Positions 7,197 through 15,738 of a stretch of DNA of 36,649 nt are shown here, piece by piece. The position numbers and the translations under genes were made by a program. The DNA lies in the NCBI GenBank assembly GCA_947627215.1, contig CANQVD010000039.1, forward strand, positions 1 to 36,649, written 5' to 3'. This DNA comes from an uncultured Eisenbergiella sp. GTDB lineage: Bacteria; Bacillota; Clostridia; Lachnospirales; Lachnospiraceae. The notes beneath the pieces were generated by a model, which saw nothing but the letters and a program-made list of their open reading frames with translations, made no database searches and had not been told where the DNA came from. Each line of letters opens with the position of its first letter. Within the stretch, counting starts at the first letter, position 1.

Positions 7197-8147
7197 CTAT
7201 GCCTTTTTGTTTTTCCGCAGCACATCCCTGGCGATATCCGTGCGCAGCTTCGTGTCGATGAAATCACAGTGTTTGCAGAACGGCCAGTTCTGGCGGCCGT
7301 CCTTTACAGCCTGGCGCAGCATCCTGTAGCGCTGGCTGTTCCATGCGTCCTTTAACGGGATCTGATTGAGATCCCCGAAATCCGTTGACTCAAAATTATC
7401 GCAGCAGCAGATCCCCAGCTTTCCGTTCGGCGTGATCCACATATCCGTAAAGGGCATCAGGCAGGGTTCCTTGATCACCTTTTCCGTGGCCTGCTTGTTG
7501 GGCGCGCTGCCCGCCCGGTTGGTGAGCACCTCTTTCAGATAACGCATCTGGATCAGGATATCCACATCCTGAAATTCTTCCGGATGCGCTTTCACATAAT
7601 CGACGATCACCCGGATGTTGTCGTGCAGCTTCATGTCCAGGCAGTAATTGTTGATGATCAGTTGATTCACATACGGGACGATGGCCTTCACCTTATCCAC
7701 ATCCAGCAGGAGCCCGTTGGTGGACATGAAAATAAAACAGTCGGGAAGCTGCTGCCTGGCATATTTGTGGAACTCCACGATCCGGGTATCCAGCCAGGGC
7801 TCATTGTTGCCGTACAGGGTCAGATGCCCCCGATAGCCCCAATCCCGAAGCTGATCGATGATGCTGTAATACAGCTCGTCCTTCATCCGCGCATAGGGCC
7901 GCTTTTCCGCGTTTTTATTGGCAGTGCAGAATTCACAGGTGGAATTGCACCGGTTGATGGTCTCCAGATTCACCACATGCGGATGCGGCACCTCCGGGCT
8001 GTTCAGAAAATACTCGATATATTCCTTCTGGATCTTCCCCCTGGTGAGGAACTGAAATTTCAGATAGCTCTCGCTGGCCAGCCTGGGAAAATATTTTCTG
8101 GCATTCCATCCGAACCTTCCGGCGAAATTCGTGATCCTGATCGGCAT
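7197..8147 (-). CDS. Radical SAM/SPASM-domain protein
   Basis: A 316-aa radical S-adenosylmethionine enzyme. The cluster-binding motif CNSTCEFC (CxxxCxxC, C67, C71, C74) follows NLETINR; GHLTLYGNNEP is the SAM-contacting region. The C-terminal part has a SPASM-type Cys set: PCLMPFTDMWITPNGKLGICCCDN, then FCKHCDF, which should bind one or two auxiliary Fe-S clusters. The N-terminal 55 residues are basic with no membrane segment. SPASM enzymes modify peptides, proteins or sugars; no small precursor peptide is seen beside it. Its place near a polysaccharide cluster suggests a sugar- or surface-related substrate, but that is inference. The start ATG 8147 follows AGGGGG. It has its own near-consensus promoter and terminator. 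Confidence 0.88.
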   Translation of the reverse strand: MPIRITNFAGRFGWNARKYFPRLASESYLKFQFLTRGKIQKEYIEYFLNSPEVPHPHVVNLETINRCNSTCEFCTANKNAEKRPYARMKDELYYSIIDQLRDWGYRGHLTLYGNNEPWLDTRIVEFHKYARQQLPDCFIFMSTNGLLLDVDKVKAIVPYVNQLIINNYCLDMKLHDNIRVIVDYVKAHPEEFQDVDILIQMRYLKEVLTNRAGSAPNKQATEKVIKEPCLMPFTDMWITPNGKLGICCCDNFESTDFGDLNQIPLKDAWNSQRYRMLRQAVKDGRQNWPFCKHCDFIDTKLRTDIARDVLRKNKKA

Positions 8148-8170
8148 TGGACAAATCCCCCTTATTCTCG

Positions 8171-8189
8171 CGCCGGGTCCTTCCCGGCG
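8171..8189 (-). other. Hairpin in the leader of the radical SAM gene
   Basis: CGCCGGG (8171-8177) pairs with CCCGGCG (8183-8189) around a 5-nt loop, between the promoter and the ribosome binding site. It could stabilise or regulate the leader; no known riboswitch pattern is recognised. Confidence 0.4.
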
Positions 8190-8206
8190 GCATTCGTCTG
8201 TAACTC

Positions 8207-8235
8207 ATGATAGCATCAACGCCCCCGCTTGTCAA
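8207..8235 (-). promoter_or_regulatory. Promoter of the radical SAM gene
   Basis: TTGACA (8230-8235), a 17-nt spacer and TATCAT (8207-8212) on the minus strand. Confidence 0.8.
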
Positions 8236-8244
8236 ATACGGGAT

Positions 8245-8283
8245 GCGAAAACGCGCCCCGCGGACCTCCGTTCACAGGGGCGC
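8245..8283 (-). terminator. Terminator of the htrA-clpX-S8-lspA unit
   Basis: GCGCCCC (8253-8259) pairs with GGGGCGC (8277-8283). On the minus strand it is followed by GTTTTCGC. It lies 22 bp after the stop of the membrane protein gene and just upstream of the radical SAM promoter. Confidence 0.6.
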
Positions 8284-8305
8284 AAAATGCCCGCGCCGGC
8301 GGGGC

Positions 8306-10075
8306 TCATCCGGTTTCGTACAGGTAAACCGTATAGGGCGAACGCGGATGGGTATAGACACCGCGCAGGGTGAAGCCCATCTCCCGCATGCCTGTCAGCT
8401 CATACCGGGAAAAAAGATAACGGCCGCCCATCCTGCGGAACTGGTCCGCGTCGATATACAGATGCGTATCGGAAAGGGGCTGGTTCCGGTACGGATTGTA
8501 AATGCTCTCCCCGCTTCCCGCGTACAGATAGGCCCGCGCGCCCCACTCGCCGTAGTAAGTCCGCCACTCCGCCACCCGTTCATAGGCGGGCAGGATGAGC
8601 TTCGTAAATTCTTCTTTATAGCTCTGCGGATACAGGCCCAGATAACCGTCCAGCGTGGCCACGCCGTTATATTCCAGCACCGCCGGGTTCAGCCCGTAGC
8701 CCGCCGCATATGCGCCGTCATATCCGATATCTCCGAGGATCTCCCCGAACAGCTCCTCGCTGTAATATTCCCGGTAATTGAGCAGGTTCACTTCCGTATG
8801 CTTCACCGCCCGATACGCCTGGTGATAGCATGTCCAGTAAAATTCATTGTACACCGCGGGCGTGAGCAGGATCACCGCCGCGGCCGCACAGGCCAGCAGA
8901 TTCGCCAGCCGCGCCGTCCACCGTTTTCCCCCGTCATACAGATATTTCAGCACCAGGAAAAAGGCGGCATACCACAGAAACGGATTGAAAAACACGGTGC
9001 GGTTGAACTGGAACCCCTTTAACGGGGGCACCAGCGCTTCAAACAGATTCCGGAACGGTCCGCAGAAATACAGCCCATACACCAGACAGTTAAACAGGAT
9101 CAGCCCGATCACCCAGAGAAATCCGTCCCGAAAAAGCTTTCGCAGCTCCCCTTTCCGTCCGAGCTCCGCGACCCGCCAGAGCAGGAACAGTGCGCAGACC
9201 GGCAGCACCAGCGGCAGATGATCCGACGCGGCATGAAACACCGGCGTCAGGAAGGACTCGCGGATCTGTCCCAGCACGCCCATGACATCCAGATCCGCAT
9301 CCACCATGGTGGAACGGATCGTCACTTCATCGGAAAACAGCATCTGCAGAAACAGCCGGTTTTCAAAGCATACATACCCTGCTGCCAGCACGGCCGCGGC
9401 CGCGGCCAGCCTGCCGCAGAATTTTTTGTCCCGCACTGACAGGATCGCCACAGCGCAGACCAGATAGGCCAGCAGAAAAAATCCGAAATAAGAAAAATAG
9501 GAAAGGAACGGATAGCCAAACAGCGCCGCGTACCACCAGCGCCAGGATCTCCCCGCCCTCCCGAACGGCTCTTTGCCGTACAGCTTCCGCAAAAGAAACA
9601 CGGCCAGCGGGATCGACGCGAAGCACAGGCCGTAGGCCGGAAACAGCGGCAGGATCCCGTAGCAGAGACCCACGGCCCAGGCCAACCCCCGGTACCAGCC
9701 GTACTGCTCCCGGTAAATCTCCTTTGCCAGAAGCGTGAACGAAAAGACCGCCAGAAGGATTTTCAGAAAATATCCGGTCAGATATGCCGCAAAGGGCGGC
9801 AGCAGAATGAAAAGGAGATTATAGAGGTTCCATTCACCCGCCAGGCTGTTCCGGTCGATCCCTCCCAGCATGGGCATCACCGCGTCCCTGACAAACCATC
9901 CGTCCCAATGGTTCAGCACCTGAAAATGGGCGACGAACAGATCCAGATTATCCTGCACGGTCAGATAGCTTTCTTCCCGGAACCACAGAAACACCAGCGC
10001 CTGCAGGCCGACGCAGCCCCAGACGAGAAACAGATACCAGCGCCTGTCCAGCCAGTTAAAAAATCTCTCTGCCAT
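8306..10075 (-). CDS. Large polytopic membrane protein (DUF6044/YfhO-like)
   Basis: A 589-aa integral membrane protein with about 10-12 hydrophobic helices, starting with a TM at residues 13-31 (WYLFLVWGCVGLQALVFLW). A conserved extracytoplasmic loop follows: YLTVQDNLDLFVAHF and PMLGGIDRNSLAGEWNLYN. The last 150 residues are mostly soluble (for example GYDGAYAAGYGLNPAVLEYNG and a final HPRSPYTVYLYETG). This architecture, with acidic residues in the first loop, is typical of GT-C-like or YfhO-type proteins and matches what I know of the DUF6044 family; the function is not settled. A role in envelope glycan or lipid modification is inference. The start ATG 10075 follows AGGGGG. It lies 11 bp after lspA and is the last gene of its unit. 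Confidence 0.7.
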   Translation of the reverse strand: MAERFFNWLDRRWYLFLVWGCVGLQALVFLWFREESYLTVQDNLDLFVAHFQVLNHWDGWFVRDAVMPMLGGIDRNSLAGEWNLYNLLFILLPPFAAYLTGYFLKILLAVFSFTLLAKEIYREQYGWYRGLAWAVGLCYGILPLFPAYGLCFASIPLAVFLLRKLYGKEPFGRAGRSWRWWYAALFGYPFLSYFSYFGFFLLAYLVCAVAILSVRDKKFCGRLAAAAAVLAAGYVCFENRLFLQMLFSDEVTIRSTMVDADLDVMGVLGQIRESFLTPVFHAASDHLPLVLPVCALFLLWRVAELGRKGELRKLFRDGFLWVIGLILFNCLVYGLYFCGPFRNLFEALVPPLKGFQFNRTVFFNPFLWYAAFFLVLKYLYDGGKRWTARLANLLACAAAAVILLTPAVYNEFYWTCYHQAYRAVKHTEVNLLNYREYYSEELFGEILGDIGYDGAYAAGYGLNPAVLEYNGVATLDGYLGLYPQSYKEEFTKLILPAYERVAEWRTYYGEWGARAYLYAGSGESIYNPYRNQPLSDTHLYIDADQFRRMGGRYLFSRYELTGMREMGFTLRGVYTHPRSPYTVYLYETG

Positions 10076-10086
10076 TTATCCCCCTA

Positions 10087-10545
10087 TCAGCCGGCCATTT
10101 TCCCGGACGCAAAAACCGTACACAGCGCGCCGATCAGAATGGCGAAATCCGCCAGATTGAACACCACCCGGTCCAGCGCTTTCCACCCGGTGGAAAAGCT
10201 GAAATAATCCACCACATATTTGCGCCGCAGCCTGTCCCAGGTATTGGAGAAAGCGCCGCCCAGCAAAAGGGACAGCCCGACCTTCAAAAGCCCTTGTCCC
10301 CGGCGCGTCAGCGTGACGCAGAAAACGACCAGGGCAGTCAACGTCAGAAGCACCGACAGCGCGCACACCAGAGCGCTCCGCTCTTCTCCCAGGTTCATGG
10401 CCGCGCCCCGGTTATGATACCGCCGCAGGACCGCCCTGCCCGCAAGGACCGGCCGCCCCGCCCGCAGGTTCCCGCCCTTTTCGATCTGATCCTTGATCCA
10501 GAGATCTCCGGCGGCCACCAGGACCGCCGCCAGCGCATACAGCAT
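10087..10545 (-). CDS. lspA: Lipoprotein signal peptidase II
   Basis: A 152-aa inner-membrane aspartyl protease that cleaves the signal peptide of prolipoproteins before the lipidated Cys. Family motifs are present in order: D14 (AAGDLWIKD), the NRGAAMN block (45-51), GGAFSNTWDRL (96-106, catalytic D104), VVDYF (111-115) and VFNLADFAILIG (128-139, catalytic D133). Four hydrophobic helices match the expected topology, and the length is normal for the family. It follows the S8-like gene by about 140 bp and is closely followed by the membrane protein gene. ATG 10545 is preceded by GGAGCGGAAGA. The CAP-domain lipoprotein in this window is a potential substrate. Confidence 0.93.
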   Translation of the reverse strand: MLYALAAVLVAAGDLWIKDQIEKGGNLRAGRPVLAGRAVLRRYHNRGAAMNLGEERSALVCALSVLLTLTALVVFCVTLTRRGQGLLKVGLSLLLGGAFSNTWDRLRRKYVVDYFSFSTGWKALDRVVFNLADFAILIGALCTVFASGKMAG

Positions 10546-10686
10546 CTTCTTCCGCTCCGATCATGACGCGGTTCCGTTTCTCTGCCGCGCCCCATTTTCC
10601 CGTTCTTCAGTTCCGTCCCCGTCGCCCGCACGTTCCGTCCCTGCGGCCGTTTTCAGCGTTCGCGGCAGCCATCCCGCTTCCCGCCC

Positions 10687-12396
10687 TCATCGTCCCGCGA
10701 TCTCGTCAAAGGTCCGACGCATATCGAGCCGTCCGTACCCCCACTGTCTGCTGGGATATTCGTCCGAAGGCTGTTCCTTTGCCCCCCGGATCAGATAGCT
10801 TCTGAGCTCCCTGCCGGAGACGAAGGGCGCCCTGCCCTCTGTCACCGCCCACTGCAGAAGCTGCGCAGCGGCCCCGGCCGCTACGGCTGCCGCGGCGGCT
10901 CCGCCGCTGTAGGGCCCGTTCACAGTGCTGACCGCGACCCCCGGCGCCGCCAGATCCGGCTTGATCCGGAGACCGTTCCGGGAAAAGCCCTGTCCGGAAT
11001 TGTAATAAAAACTGTTGTTTCTGCTGTTGTAGGCGCTCACCGACACGGCATCCGCCACGTATGACGGCATCGTCAGCGTCACCTCCGGCACAGGTGTCAG
11101 GAAATAAATTTCGCCGCACAGAAGCTGCTTCGGACTCAGCCAGATATCAAACACGGTGTTGGGAACCGTCCGCGCCCCTCTGACCGCGATCGTCCAGACG
11201 CCGGGCGTGGGCGTTTCAAAACGCATGACGATCAGCTCATCTCCCGTGTTGCGTTCATTTTCCACATAATCCAACTGCACGCGGGTCTTTTCATAGACAA
11301 AGGTATAATCCACTGACCGGCCCAGTCGAAAATTGATCTCCGGGATCACCTCTCCGCCCGGAGAACGGATGCTGACGGAAAATCCGGCGGGGCGCATTCC
11401 CCACAGCTCCGCCATGAATCCCCGGGATCCCTCGCCTACCCTGAGCTCTGCATGCTTCACCTGTTCCGTCAGCGCCGCGCGGTAATGCCCCGCCGCGTTT
11501 CCTTCGTTGCCCGCACTGATCACTACGGTCCGCCCCAGGCGCAGGCTCACCGATTCCAGGTACTCCGCGAAAACGGAGTTTCCCATATGACAGCCCAGCG
11601 AAGTCCCCATGCCGAACAGGAGCACCAGCGGCTGAAAAAACGGAGACGCGAACGTCTCCACGAATTTGACCGCGAACAGCAGATCATCCGTGCTGTAGGC
11701 CGGCACACCCTCCGGCGCAAGATAATAGTCCCGCAAATACTGCTTCGCGGGCCGTACCTTCACCACCACCAGCTCCGCATCCGGCGCGGCGCCGGCAAAT
11801 CCGACGCCCTCCTCCAGACGGCTGCCCGCCGCGATGCTGGCCAGCGCCGTCCCGTGGCCGATCTCATCCCGGTGCGGCACCAGCGCCTGCGGACAGTCGC
11901 TGCGCAGAGCCCCGTTGATCTGCTCCCTGGTATAGAGCGTCCCGTAGGCGAATCCCTCCGGCGGTTCCCCGCTCTGGTCCGTCTGGTCCCAGATGGCGCG
12001 GATCCGGGTGCTGCCGTCCGAATACCGGAATACGGGATTTTCATAGGAGATCCCCGTGTCGATCAGCGCGATGATCACACCCCTGCCGCCAAGCTCCAGC
12101 GGCTCGCGCTGCAGGGCCAGGATTCCCGACTCCTCCAACGGCTGCGGATCAAATTCCCGCGCGCCCGCATCCGGAAAGGCCTCCAGACCGTATAGCTGCG
12201 GAATATAACGGTACAGATACCGGGACGCGGACAGCGGCGGCTGCAGGCTCCGGTCCACATAATAGACGCCCAGAGAGCCCTCCACCGTCTGATAGCAGAA
12301 GCCCTCTCCAAAAAGCGGCAGAAGCTGCTCCGGAAGCCGGAAATCCAGCACCACGCTCATGTAATCTTCCGAAACGATCTTTTCCCTGCAGTCCAT
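10687..12396 (-). CDS. S8 subtilisin-like protein, catalytic Ser replaced by Ala
   Basis: A 569-aa protein of the clostridial S8 family related to the Csp spore-germination proteins, with no signal peptide. The catalytic Asp (ALIDTGI, D113) and His (GHGTALASIAAG, H181) are kept, as is the oxyanion Asn in VVISAGNEGN. The Ser block, normally SGTSxAAAxxAGAAA, reads SGGAAAAAVAAGAAAQ here: T is G and the nucleophile is Ala500 (codon GCC at 10899-10897). The protein is therefore predicted to lack protease activity. The usual insertion between the Asn and Ser blocks (jelly-roll-like beta segment, about residues 310-470) is present, and the N-terminal 95 residues look like a prodomain. It begins 21 bp after clpX, with GAGGGGC upstream of ATG 12396. 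A pseudoprotease role like that of CspA/CspC is possible but unproven. Confidence 0.88.
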   Translation of the reverse strand: MDCREKIVSEDYMSVVLDFRLPEQLLPLFGEGFCYQTVEGSLGVYYVDRSLQPPLSASRYLYRYIPQLYGLEAFPDAGAREFDPQPLEESGILALQREPLELGGRGVIIALIDTGISYENPVFRYSDGSTRIRAIWDQTDQSGEPPEGFAYGTLYTREQINGALRSDCPQALVPHRDEIGHGTALASIAAGSRLEEGVGFAGAAPDAELVVVKVRPAKQYLRDYYLAPEGVPAYSTDDLLFAVKFVETFASPFFQPLVLLFGMGTSLGCHMGNSVFAEYLESVSLRLGRTVVISAGNEGNAAGHYRAALTEQVKHAELRVGEGSRGFMAELWGMRPAGFSVSIRSPGGEVIPEINFRLGRSVDYTFVYEKTRVQLDYVENERNTGDELIVMRFETPTPGVWTIAVRGARTVPNTVFDIWLSPKQLLCGEIYFLTPVPEVTLTMPSYVADAVSVSAYNSRNNSFYYNSGQGFSRNGLRIKPDLAAPGVAVSTVNGPYSGGAAAAAVAAGAAAQLLQWAVTEGRAPFVSGRELRSYLIRGAKEQPSDEYPSRQWGYGRLDMRRTFDEIAGR

Positions 12397-12417
12397 CCTG
12401 CCCCTCAGGGTTTTTCT

Positions 12418-13980
12418 TTATGATACGGGCTTCTCCGCGATCTCGTGCATGTCCTCCATATCCTCCAGGGAATAATTGCCCCGTATATCGATCAGCGGCC
12501 CGCCGGTCCCCTCGATATAGGCGCGGGTGATGGTGACGCGCCCGATATTATCGTCCTTGGGGATCTCATACATGATATCCAGCATGAAATCCTCTATAAT
12601 GGAGCGCAGGGCCCTGGCGCCGGTATCCTTTTCCAACGCCTTTTTGGCGATGGCCTCCAGCGCGTCGTCCGTGAACTCCAGCTTCACCTCGTCCAGCTCC
12701 AGAAGCTTCTGGTACTGCTTGAGAATCGCGTTCCTGGGCTCCTTCAGAATGCGCACCAGCATTTCCTCGTTCAGCCCCTCCAGCGTACAGAGGATGGGCA
12801 GCCGCCCGATGAACTCCGGGATCATGCCGAAATTGCGGATGTCCTCCACCGTGACCTGGGAAAGGATGTTTTTCTCCCGGTCCCACTTGTCCCGCAGCTC
12901 GGCGTTGAAGCCGATGGATGTCTGCCTGCGCAGCCGCTGTTTGATGATCTCCGCAAGATCCGGGAACGCGCCGCCGCAGATGAAAAGGATGTTGCGGGTG
13001 TTCACCGTCGCCAGCGGGACCATCGCGTTCTTGGAATTCGCGCCGACCGGGACCTCCACCTCAGCGCCCTCCAGCAGCTTGAGCATGCCCTGCTGCACGG
13101 ATTCCCCGGACACATCCCGGGACGTGGTGTTCTTCTTTTTGGCGATCTTATCGATCTCGTCAATGAAAATGATGCCCTGCTCCGCCTTGTCCACATCGTT
13201 GTCCGCGGCGGCCAGAAGCTTGCTCACCACGCTCTCGATATCGTCGCCGATATACCCCGCCTCCGTCAGAGAGGTGGCGTCCGCGATCGCCAGCGGCACA
13301 TCCAGCAGCCTCGCCAGCGTTTTGACCAGATAGGTCTTTCCGCTGCCGGTGGGTCCGATCATCAGGATATTGGACTTTTCGATCTCGATCTCGTCCATGG
13401 TGTCGGTGGCAACCCGCTTGTAATGGTTGTAGACCGCCACGGAAATGATCTTTTTCGCCCGCTCCTGCCCGATCACATACTCATCCAGACGGGCCTTTAT
13501 TTTATGGGGCGCGGGAATGGAGTGAATGTCCAGAAGGGGCTTCGCCTTCTCCTTCTCCGCCCCGTTCTTTTTGCGGATCCGCTGCTTGTTGGGGATCGGC
13601 CCGCTCCCCGTCAGGCCGGAAAGGTTGATCACACTGATATTGGGAAAGCCCTGTTTCTTTTCGTCCTTCTTCTCCCCATCCTCCTCCGGCTTTTTGTTCC
13701 GGCTGTCGAACTGGCCGTTCAGCATGTTCAGGATCTGCGGATTGTTCAGCATCCCCTGATAGTCGTACTGGCTGACCGCGTCCATGGTCTTATGCATGCA
13801 GTCATCGCAGACGCAGATATTGTTGGGCAGATGAAACATCTTGCCCGCCTTGCTCTCGGGACGCCGGCAGATGAAGCAGACATCCTCGTATTCCTTTTTC
13901 TTTTCGCCGGAATCGCTTCCCCCGGCGCCGTTTCCTTCCGGATTGCCGGATTCCATATCCTTATGATCCATATCGCTCAT
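12418..13980 (-). CDS. clpX: ClpX-type AAA+ unfoldase, divergent
   Basis: A 520-aa AAA+ protein, about 100 residues longer than usual ClpX. The N-terminal zinc-binding domain is present (C35, C38, C58, C61). A charged linker (about 75-150, rich in Lys/Glu) is longer than normal. The AAA+ core has Walker A GPTGSGKT (209-216), Walker B IIFIDEIDKI (270-279), pore-1 loop GYIGD (canonical GYVGE), sensor region NTRNILFICGGAF, and the ClpP-docking IGF loop (SIGFNAE, 356-358). The RKH pore loop, which lies between LLEG and the sensor strand in canonical ClpX, is absent: the segment reads VPVGANSKNAMVP. It should still pair with ClpP but may choose substrates differently. A standard clpX may exist elsewhere, making this a paralogue. 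ATG 13980 follows AAGGAG. Confidence 0.92.
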   Translation of the reverse strand: MSDMDHKDMESGNPEGNGAGGSDSGEKKKEYEDVCFICRRPESKAGKMFHLPNNICVCDDCMHKTMDAVSQYDYQGMLNNPQILNMLNGQFDSRNKKPEEDGEKKDEKKQGFPNISVINLSGLTGSGPIPNKQRIRKKNGAEKEKAKPLLDIHSIPAPHKIKARLDEYVIGQERAKKIISVAVYNHYKRVATDTMDEIEIEKSNILMIGPTGSGKTYLVKTLARLLDVPLAIADATSLTEAGYIGDDIESVVSKLLAAADNDVDKAEQGIIFIDEIDKIAKKKNTTSRDVSGESVQQGMLKLLEGAEVEVPVGANSKNAMVPLATVNTRNILFICGGAFPDLAEIIKQRLRRQTSIGFNAELRDKWDREKNILSQVTVEDIRNFGMIPEFIGRLPILCTLEGLNEEMLVRILKEPRNAILKQYQKLLELDEVKLEFTDDALEAIAKKALEKDTGARALRSIIEDFMLDIMYEIPKDDNIGRVTITRAYIEGTGGPLIDIRGNYSLEDMEDMHEIAEKPVS

Positions 13981-14070
13981 GCGGTCAAAGCTCCTTTTGT
14001 AAGTCGGGAAAGCGGGTCACGCAAAACCCGCACCGGAATATCGGGATCACACGGATCCGCGGTCCGCGCA

Positions 14071-15594
14071 TCAGGGCCAGAGCTGACTGCCCCATCCCCG
14101 CTGCTGCGACTCCTCCTGACGGCTGCTTTCATTGAGCTGCTGGAGGCTGGACAGCACCAGCTCCATCTGATAGGCCTGATAGCCCTCTCCGCCGTTCCGC
14201 ATGACCGTGATCTGCGCCGTCTCCCCTGCCTCAAAATACTGCATCTGGTCGTTGAGCTCTTCCTGGTTGTGAACCTCTACGCCTTCAAAGGCCGTGATGA
14301 TGTCGCCGCGCTTCAGCCCCGCCTTGTCCGCGCCGGTTCCCTCGTAGACCTGCGCCACGAAAACGCCCTCCGGCAGATCGAAGTTCACGGAAAGCTCGCT
14401 GGTCACGTTGATGCAGGATATCCCCAGATAACCTCTGTCCTCATCGGAATACCGGGATCTGGTCTCATGTGTCATCAGTTCCTCGATGATCGGCCTCGCC
14501 GTGGAAATCGGGATCGCGTACCCCATTCCCTCGATGGCGGAGCCGTAGTTCTTGCTGGAATTGATGCCGATCACCTCTCCCCGGATATTCAGAAGCGCGC
14601 CTCCGGAATTGCCGGGATTGATCGCGGCATCCGTCTGGATCATGGTGCTGCTGGCCCCGGTCTCGCTGACCTCCAGCGTGCGGTTCAGCGCGCTGATCAC
14701 GCCGGTGGTCACGGACTGCCCGTATCCCAGCGCATTGCCGATGGCGATGGCCGGCTCGCCGATCTTCAGCGCGTCGGAATCCCCCATCTGCGCCACCACG
14801 ATGACGTCCCTGGTCTTCTGCCCGATATCCTCCAGCTTCACCGCGATGACCGCCAGATCCACGACGGGATCCGTCCCCTTCACCTGCGCTTCCACCATCG
14901 CGCCGTCGATGAACTGCACCTGCAGGGAATCCGCACTGTCCACCACATGGTTGTTGGACACAATCAGAAGCTCCGTCTCATTCTGCCCGATAATGATGCC
15001 CGAGCCGCTGCCCTGACCGTCCCGGGAATAGGTCTGCCCCCAGAAATCCTGCACCTGTTCCGTAAAATTGTTGGTAACGGATACACAGGCCGGCATCACA
15101 TTCTCCACCACGTCCGTCACATCCGTCACCACGGTCGTCACACTGCCGCTTTCCCGGACGGGAGCCGCGGGCTGTACCGGCTCCGCGGACTGCGGCGCCT
15201 GCTCCGGCTCTGTCTCCCGCCCTGCCTCCGGCTTTTCCTCCGGGACACCCTCGACCTCCGGCAGAACCTTTCCTGCCGGCAGCTGCGCCATCTGATTCTG
15301 AATGGACTCTACCGCCAGCCAACTGATAAAGCCGCAGAATCCGATAAAGACCGCGGCCAGCGTGACCGCGATCGCGATTTTCACGCCCGAATGCTTCCGG
15401 CGTCCCGTCCTGTTCGCGCCCGGCCGTCCGCCGCTGCCAGAACCGCCTCCGGCCGGCTGCCTGTAGCGGGCCGAATCCCCGGGCTGCCCGTACCCGTAAA
15501 AACGGCCGCCGTCAGCAGGATCGCCGAACTGGTCCTGACCGTTCATGCCGTTCTGACCGTTTTCCGAATTCTCCCGGTTCCACTCATTTTCCAT
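14071..15594 (-). CDS. htrA: HtrA/DegP-type membrane-anchored serine protease
   Basis: A 507-aa protein with a Gly/Gln/Asn-rich cytoplasmic N-terminus (1-65), one membrane segment at about 72-95 (KIAIAVTLAAVFIGFCGFIS), a Pro/Glu-rich spacer, a trypsin-like protease domain (about 165-370) and one PDZ domain (about 390-475: GVFVAQVYEGTGADKAGLKRGDIITAFEG). The triad is complete: H216 (SNNHVV), D246 (DLAVIAV) and S330 (INPGNSGGALL). It should face outside the cell and degrade or refold damaged envelope proteins. The Gln/Ser-rich tail ends QQRGWGSQLWP. ATG 15594 follows GAGAGGGG. It heads the minus-strand group with clpX (90-bp gap, containing a small GCGGGT/ACCCGC hairpin). Confidence 0.93.
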   Translation of the reverse strand: MENEWNRENSENGQNGMNGQDQFGDPADGGRFYGYGQPGDSARYRQPAGGGSGSGGRPGANRTGRRKHSGVKIAIAVTLAAVFIGFCGFISWLAVESIQNQMAQLPAGKVLPEVEGVPEEKPEAGRETEPEQAPQSAEPVQPAAPVRESGSVTTVVTDVTDVVENVMPACVSVTNNFTEQVQDFWGQTYSRDGQGSGSGIIIGQNETELLIVSNNHVVDSADSLQVQFIDGAMVEAQVKGTDPVVDLAVIAVKLEDIGQKTRDVIVVAQMGDSDALKIGEPAIAIGNALGYGQSVTTGVISALNRTLEVSETGASSTMIQTDAAINPGNSGGALLNIRGEVIGINSSKNYGSAIEGMGYAIPISTARPIIEELMTHETRSRYSDEDRGYLGISCINVTSELSVNFDLPEGVFVAQVYEGTGADKAGLKRGDIITAFEGVEVHNQEELNDQMQYFEAGETAQITVMRNGGEGYQAYQMELVLSSLQQLNESSRQEESQQRGWGSQLWP

Positions 15595-15663
15595 CTGTAT
15601 AACCCCTCTCTGACCGATCTGCTCCTTCGGCGGCGCGCTTTTGCCGCCTGATCGCCTGAGTCT

Positions 15664-15669
15664 AGTATA
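15664..15669 (-). promoter_or_regulatory. Candidate -10 box of htrA
   Basis: TATACT on the minus strand, about 70 bp upstream of the htrA ATG, in an AT-rich stretch. The -35 side (ACAAAA at 17 nt) is poor, so the assignment is tentative. Confidence 0.35.
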
Positions 15670-15738
15670 AATGCGATTTGTGTTCTTTTTGTGATGAAAA
15701 TAATAAAAAACAATAAACGAAACGCGTTTTCTCCGACC

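Noticed and set aside
12445-15651. A plus-strand frame open for 1068 codons opposite clpX and htrA
   Set aside because: It is the antisense shadow of two clear genes in GC-rich DNA; its protein has no family motif and is full of His, Arg and Leu, as expected for mirrored codons.
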